Source: Halorhabdus sp. CBA1104
GTDB taxonomy: Archaea; Halobacteriota; Halobacteria; Halobacteriales; Haloarculaceae
Length of the DNA stretch: 64,000 nucleotides
Assembly (NCBI RefSeq): GCF_009690625.1
Contig: NZ_CP033878.1
Span: forward strand, 1,240,001 to 1,304,000
Direction: 5' to 3'
The notes under the pieces were generated by a model. The model did not search any database. It saw only the letters and a list, made by a program, of their open reading frames with translations, and had not been told where the DNA came from. Position numbers and translations under genes: made by a program. Shown one piece after another: positions 60,888 through 64,000 of this stretch. How positions within the stretch are numbered: the stretch's first letter is position 1; each line of letters begins with the position of its first letter.

Positions 60888-61687
60888 AGCTCCTGGTGGC
60901 CGGTGGCGATCGCGTCGACGCCGGCAAGACGACGTTCTCGGTCGGATTGATCGAACGAACGGGTGCGGCCGGGTTCAAACCGCGGGCGGGCAACGACTAC
61001 TGGTTCGATCAGGACGACTATCGACGAGCGATCGAGGCCGGACGCCTCTATGGGAAAGACGCGAAGCGACTAGCCACAGCTAGCCCTGGCGATCGTCGCC
61101 CCGAGTCGATCAATCCGATCCACCGGCTGTGGCGACCCGACCCAGGGGGTGGTTCCGGGCTGGTTGGGCGGCCGGACCGACAGTTCCTGCTCGATCGAGT
61201 CGGTGGGCAGTACCTCCGGAATGGGACCGTCGACGTGCCCGAATCGGCCCGCGAGCACCTCCCTCTCGAGGATGCAACCGTCGTCAAGTCAGTCGACGAA
61301 CTCGATGCGGCAACCGAGCGACGACACCTCCAAGCACTGACGGAAATTACCGAGACGATCGCGGCTGCCGACCGCGCGGTCGTCGAGTCCTACGGGGACG
61401 TTGCACGCCCACTCACTGACTTCGAGCCCGACGCCGTCGCCGTCGTCGAGCCCCGGCGGGCACGGATCTATCCGGGACGACGATATACGAAGGCCTGTAC
61501 GGTTGCCTCGGGTTCGGCCGCACATGGGCGTCTCGAAGAACGTGTACCCTCAGTTGTCGATCTCGTCGACCCGATCGCTTCGGTGACGCTGCCGGCCCTG
61601 ACCAGCGACCAGCGCGCTGATCCGGCGGCCGTCGCCGACGCCTACGAGCCAGCCTACGACGCGCTGGTGGCCGCGGCACTGGAGTGA
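60884..61687 (+). CDS. P-loop ATPase/GTPase-like protein
   Basis: A 267-residue protein with a Walker A variant GGDRVDAGKTT at residues 7-17, as in dethiobiotin-synthetase or MobB-like proteins, and a conserved Arg/Asp pair region (AGNDYWFDQDDYRRAIEAGRLYGKDAK) absent from those families. A later VVESYGDVARPLTDFEPDAVAVVEP contains a Walker B-like strand. Archaeal relatives are annotated only as predicted P-loop ATPases. It is coupled to the preceding small gene. Confidence 0.75.
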   Translation: MKLLVAGGDRVDAGKTTFSVGLIERTGAAGFKPRAGNDYWFDQDDYRRAIEAGRLYGKDAKRLATASPGDRRPESINPIHRLWRPDPGGGSGLVGRPDRQFLLDRVGGQYLRNGTVDVPESAREHLPLEDATVVKSVDELDAATERRHLQALTEITETIAAADRAVVESYGDVARPLTDFEPDAVAVVEPRRARIYPGRRYTKACTVASGSAAHGRLEERVPSVVDLVDPIASVTLPALTSDQRADPAAVADAYEPAYDALVAAALE

Positions 61688-61706
61688 CAGCCGAGAAAAC
61701 AGCGCC

Positions 61707-62282
61707 TCACATCCGGGCGGCTCGGTAAGCGAGTTTGATACTCTCGTAGGGATCAGTTGTCACGCTCGGGCCGTGCCCGACGTGGAGTTGCCCGAGATCG
61801 GCAGAGACGACATCCAGGACCCGATCGATACTCTCGATCAGCAGGTCGCGATCCCCCTCTTCGAGATCCGTCCGCCCGAAGCCACCGTTCTCGAAGACGA
61901 GGTCACCAGCGAACAAGATGCCAGGGTCAGCCCCGTACAAACAGATGTGGTCGTTCTTGTGGCCCGGCGTGTGGAGGGCGGTATACTCGTGGTCGCCGAG
62001 TGTGACCGTCGCTTCGTCGGCCAGTTCCCGATCGACGCCCTCGACAGTCGGATCGAATCCCCAGACGTCGACGTCGAAGGCGTCCGTGACCGCCGCGAGG
62101 TTGCCCACGTGATCGGGGTGGGTGTGAGTCAACACTACGGCGTCCAAATCGTCAGTGTGTGCGCTGATGGCATCGACAACGTCGAAGCCGTTGCCGGCGT
62201 CGATCAAGACGGTACGGTCGCCCTGAACCAGGAACGTGTTACTCGTGAATCCCTCGACACCAGTTGCGAGATTGTCGATCAT
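61707..62282 (-). CDS. Metallo-beta-lactamase fold hydrolase
   Basis: A 191-residue single-domain hydrolase with VVLTHTHPDHVGNLAAV (HxHxDH), HTPGHKNDHICLY, ILFAGDLVFENGG and a final LHVGHGP, so two metals can be bound. The substrate is unknown; glyoxalase II-type or phosphodiester activity is possible. The ATG at 62282 (MIDNLATGVEG) starts the fold; the frame upstream to 62441 has non-coding composition. Confidence 0.9.
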   Translation of the reverse strand: MIDNLATGVEGFTSNTFLVQGDRTVLIDAGNGFDVVDAISAHTDDLDAVVLTHTHPDHVGNLAAVTDAFDVDVWGFDPTVEGVDRELADEATVTLGDHEYTALHTPGHKNDHICLYGADPGILFAGDLVFENGGFGRTDLEEGDRDLLIESIDRVLDVVSADLGQLHVGHGPSVTTDPYESIKLAYRAARM

Positions 62283-62453
62283 GGTCGGACAGTAGGTGGC
62301 GACCACCTTTTGTAGTGTCGGGTTCGCTCGCGGTCCCGTGCCGACCTGAACAGCAAGGCGGCCCCTGGTTTGGCCGGCTCCCCGCGGGCGTCGAAGTCGA
62401 CCAGACCCACAGTGATATGTAGCAGGAGGTAGTTGTCTCACGGTAGATGGCCG

Positions 62454-63038
62454 ATGTCTGATTCCGAACCGCCAGCCGTCCTCATCGTCGAAGATGAACC
62501 GGACGTGGCCGAAACGTACAATCTCTGGTTACAGGACCAATACGAGGTGCGTATGGCCGGCGACGGGAGCGAAGCACTGGAACTGTTAGACGACGACGTT
62601 GCGGTCGTCTTGCTCGACCGGATGATGCCGGGACTCTCCGGTGACGAGGTCTTAGAGCGCATCAGAGACAGTGACAGTGACTGTCGCGTCGCGATGGTGA
62701 CGGCGGTCGAACCCGATTTCGATATTCTGGAGATGGGATTCGACTCGTATCTGACCAAGCCGATCCGGAGTGACGAACTCCACGAGACGGTCTCGAACCT
62801 GCTCGAACGCTCCGAATACGACGATCTCCTCCAGGAATACTACTCTCTCGTCGAGAAGCAGGCAACCCTAGAAGCGACCAAGAGCAGCGCCGAACTCGCC
62901 GAAAGTGAACAATACGCGACGCTGACCGAGCGCGTCGAAGATCTGCGGGGAGACCTCTCACAGACGCTCGGTGGCGTCGAGAACGACGAAGACTTCATCG
63001 CGACATTGCGGGAGTTGAGCAATGGCGACGAACACTGA
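62454..63038 (+). CDS. Response regulator with HalX domain
   Basis: A 194-residue protein with an N-terminal receiver (AVLIVEDEPDVAETYNLWL, phospho-acceptor Asp in VVLLDRMMPGLSG) and a C-terminal HalX domain (coiled helical region, about 125-190). HalX response regulators are common in haloarchaea and have no DNA-binding domain. Its stop overlaps the following gene by 17 nt, so the RecA-like protein is likely its partner. Confidence 0.88.
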   Translation: MSDSEPPAVLIVEDEPDVAETYNLWLQDQYEVRMAGDGSEALELLDDDVAVVLLDRMMPGLSGDEVLERIRDSDSDCRVAMVTAVEPDFDILEMGFDSYLTKPIRSDELHETVSNLLERSEYDDLLQEYYSLVEKQATLEATKSSAELAESEQYATLTERVEDLRGDLSQTLGGVENDEDFIATLRELSNGDEH

Positions 63039-63708
63039 CAGCCCAGAGACCATGTACGACCTCTCATCAGTACTGGACGTGGAGGCACTCGAAGCTGTCC
63101 GTCCAGGGACCAGTATCCTCGTCTCGGGGCCGGCGATGACCGGAAAGGAGGCGTTGGCCTACGATATTCTCGCGGACGGTGCCGCTTCCGGCCAGGGCGC
63201 GGTGATCGTCTCGACGGGAGACCGAGCCGAAACAGTCATCGAGACGTTCGACGAGCGTGTCAGTGGCGAAGCATACAACCTGGGAATCGTCGACTGTGCT
63301 GGCGATCAAAGTAGTGCCGAGTCACGACCCCAAGACGGTATCTTCGTCCACCACGTCGCCTCACCGGGCGATCTGACCGGGATCGGGATCGGCTTCACCG
63401 AAGCCTTGGAGGCACTCCACGATCAGGGGGTCGATAGTGGACGGCTCGCTCTGTCCTCGCTGTCGACGATGCTGACCTACACTGACCGGAAGACAGTCTT
63501 CAAGTTCTGTCACGTCCTCTCGTCGCGGCTCGATGCTACCGAGTACCTCGGTCTGTTCACGATCGATGCCAGCGCCCACGACGAGCAAACCCTGCAGGTC
63601 ATCAAACAGGCTTTCGATGGACTGATCGACATCCGGGAACGCGACGGGACCCGGGAGGCACAGGTTCGGGGGCTCACAGCCGACCCCAGCGATTGGACCA
63701 GTCTGTAA
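63022..63708 (+). CDS. RecA-superfamily (KaiC/RAD55-like) signalling protein
   Basis: A 228-residue protein with the KaiC/RAD55-like fold: SILVSGPAMTGKEALAYDILADG (Walker A variant with Glu after GK) and SGRLALSSLSTMLTYTDRKTVFKFCHVL (Walker B region, without the usual Asp). Haloarchaeal relatives are called HTR-like proteins and accompany two-component genes. The altered P-loop suggests weak or no ATP hydrolysis. The gene overlaps the HalX regulator, supporting one signalling unit. An alternative start at MYDLSS is possible. Confidence 0.78.
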   Translation: MATNTDSPETMYDLSSVLDVEALEAVRPGTSILVSGPAMTGKEALAYDILADGAASGQGAVIVSTGDRAETVIETFDERVSGEAYNLGIVDCAGDQSSAESRPQDGIFVHHVASPGDLTGIGIGFTEALEALHDQGVDSGRLALSSLSTMLTYTDRKTVFKFCHVLSSRLDATEYLGLFTIDASAHDEQTLQVIKQAFDGLIDIRERDGTREAQVRGLTADPSDWTSL

Positions 63709-63731
63709 GGGGACACGGCCCCTCGAACGCG

Positions 63732-64000
63732 TCAGTGGCTGCCGGATGGGTCGTCGCCTGGATCGTACCGTTCGGCTTGCTCCCAGTGTTTCCGGAACTG
63801 TGATTCGAGCTCCAGAGCAAACGAGGGATCTTTGACGTTGAGCAGTCCGACGACAGCGTCTGGCTCCATCGGGTTGGTCACCTCGAAACACAGCTCGACG
63901 TGATCGATGAGGAAGAACCCGCCGTGGAGCCGGTCAGTGAAGCGAACGCGAAAGGCATCGTCGTCGAACGGCGGGTGTTCGATCCGTTCGAGGAGGCCAC
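63732..64000 (-). CDS. Partial regulator gene (TbsP/DUF5821-like C terminus)
   Basis: The final 89 codons of a minus-strand gene that enters from the right edge. The visible C terminus reads DDAFRVRFTDRLHGGFFLID, HVELCFEVTNPMEPDAVVGLLNVKDPSF and ends in FRKHWEQAERYDPGDD. This resembles the C-terminal domain of the haloarchaeal DUF5821 regulator family (TbsP), but the DNA-binding part lies outside the window, so the assignment is tentative. The stop TGA is at 63732-63734. Confidence 0.5.
   Translation of the reverse strand, partial: GLLERIEHPPFDDDAFRVRFTDRLHGGFFLIDHVELCFEVTNPMEPDAVVGLLNVKDPSFALELESQFRKHWEQAERYDPGDDPSGSH

Noticed and set aside
1-64000. CRISPR arrays, insertion sequences, tRNA or rRNA genes
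   Set aside because: No regularly spaced repeats, transposase motifs or tRNA-like cloverleaf sequences were noticed; short RNA genes could still be missed without a covariance search.

Overview
The window comes from a haloarchaeon (class Halobacteria). Its predicted proteins are very acidic, its GC content is high, and many start codons lie 25-30 nt downstream of a TATA-like element, which is the arrangement for leaderless transcripts. It carries family-specific archaeal genes: Bat-type HTH regulators, TrmB, GfcR, HalX, halocyanin, ADP-forming acetyl-CoA synthetase, aIF2-beta and UPF0058/UPF0212. I cannot fix the genus from this sequence alone. It looks like core chromosome: I found no insertion sequence, integrase, CRISPR array, tRNA or rRNA.

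Layout. 1-4.4 kb: 3' part of a chemotaxis transducer and small conserved genes. 4.4-8.5 kb: Xaa-Pro-type peptidase, then a TetR repressor divergent from an ABC-2 exporter. 8.5-14.5 kb: a large hybrid sensor kinase, aroA, and a Bat-like regulator divergent from an SRPBCC protein across a promoter with repeated palindromes. 14.6-18.9 kb: inositol-phosphatase-type enzyme, Pit phosphate transporter, two Usp proteins and a TrmB regulator. 18.9-27.2 kb: a ba3-type terminal oxidase module (CopA/CcoI-type ATPase, SafE-like protein and small membrane protein on minus; halocyanin, subunits II and I and an accessory membrane protein on plus), followed by two divergent regulators. 27.2-37.3 kb: HisG-like protein, coiled-coil protein, YlbF, citrate synthase, a membrane ArsR regulator with a co-regulated lipoprotein, aminotransferase, YchF and GfcR. 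37.5-46.4 kb: ADP-forming acetyl-CoA synthetase with a phosphotransacetylase-like protein, HflX, thioesterase, Nnr, acylphosphatase and an Ogg-type glycosylase. 46.7-53.9 kb: aIF2-beta, thioredoxin, DnaJ-like protein, menD-menF and small regulators. 53.9-64 kb: enoyl-CoA hydratase, photolyase, an uncharacterised three-gene membrane/coiled-coil/beta-solenoid operon, superoxide dismutase, a P-loop protein, an MBL hydrolase, a HalX response regulator with an overlapping RecA-like protein, and a partial gene at the right edge.

The most interesting item is the operon at 56338-59731. It encodes a two-helix membrane protein with a zinc ribbon and a long coiled coil, a second coiled-coil protein, and a bactofilin-like beta-solenoid protein. 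Together they look like an undescribed envelope or cytoskeletal assembly. Other notable points are two promoters that superimpose almost base for base (31.3 and 32.1 kb), helically phased palindromes at 13.8 kb, single-base frameshifts in thioredoxin and the DnaJ-like gene, a possible coupled leader peptide before halocyanin, and a duplicated two-cysteine lipoprotein module.
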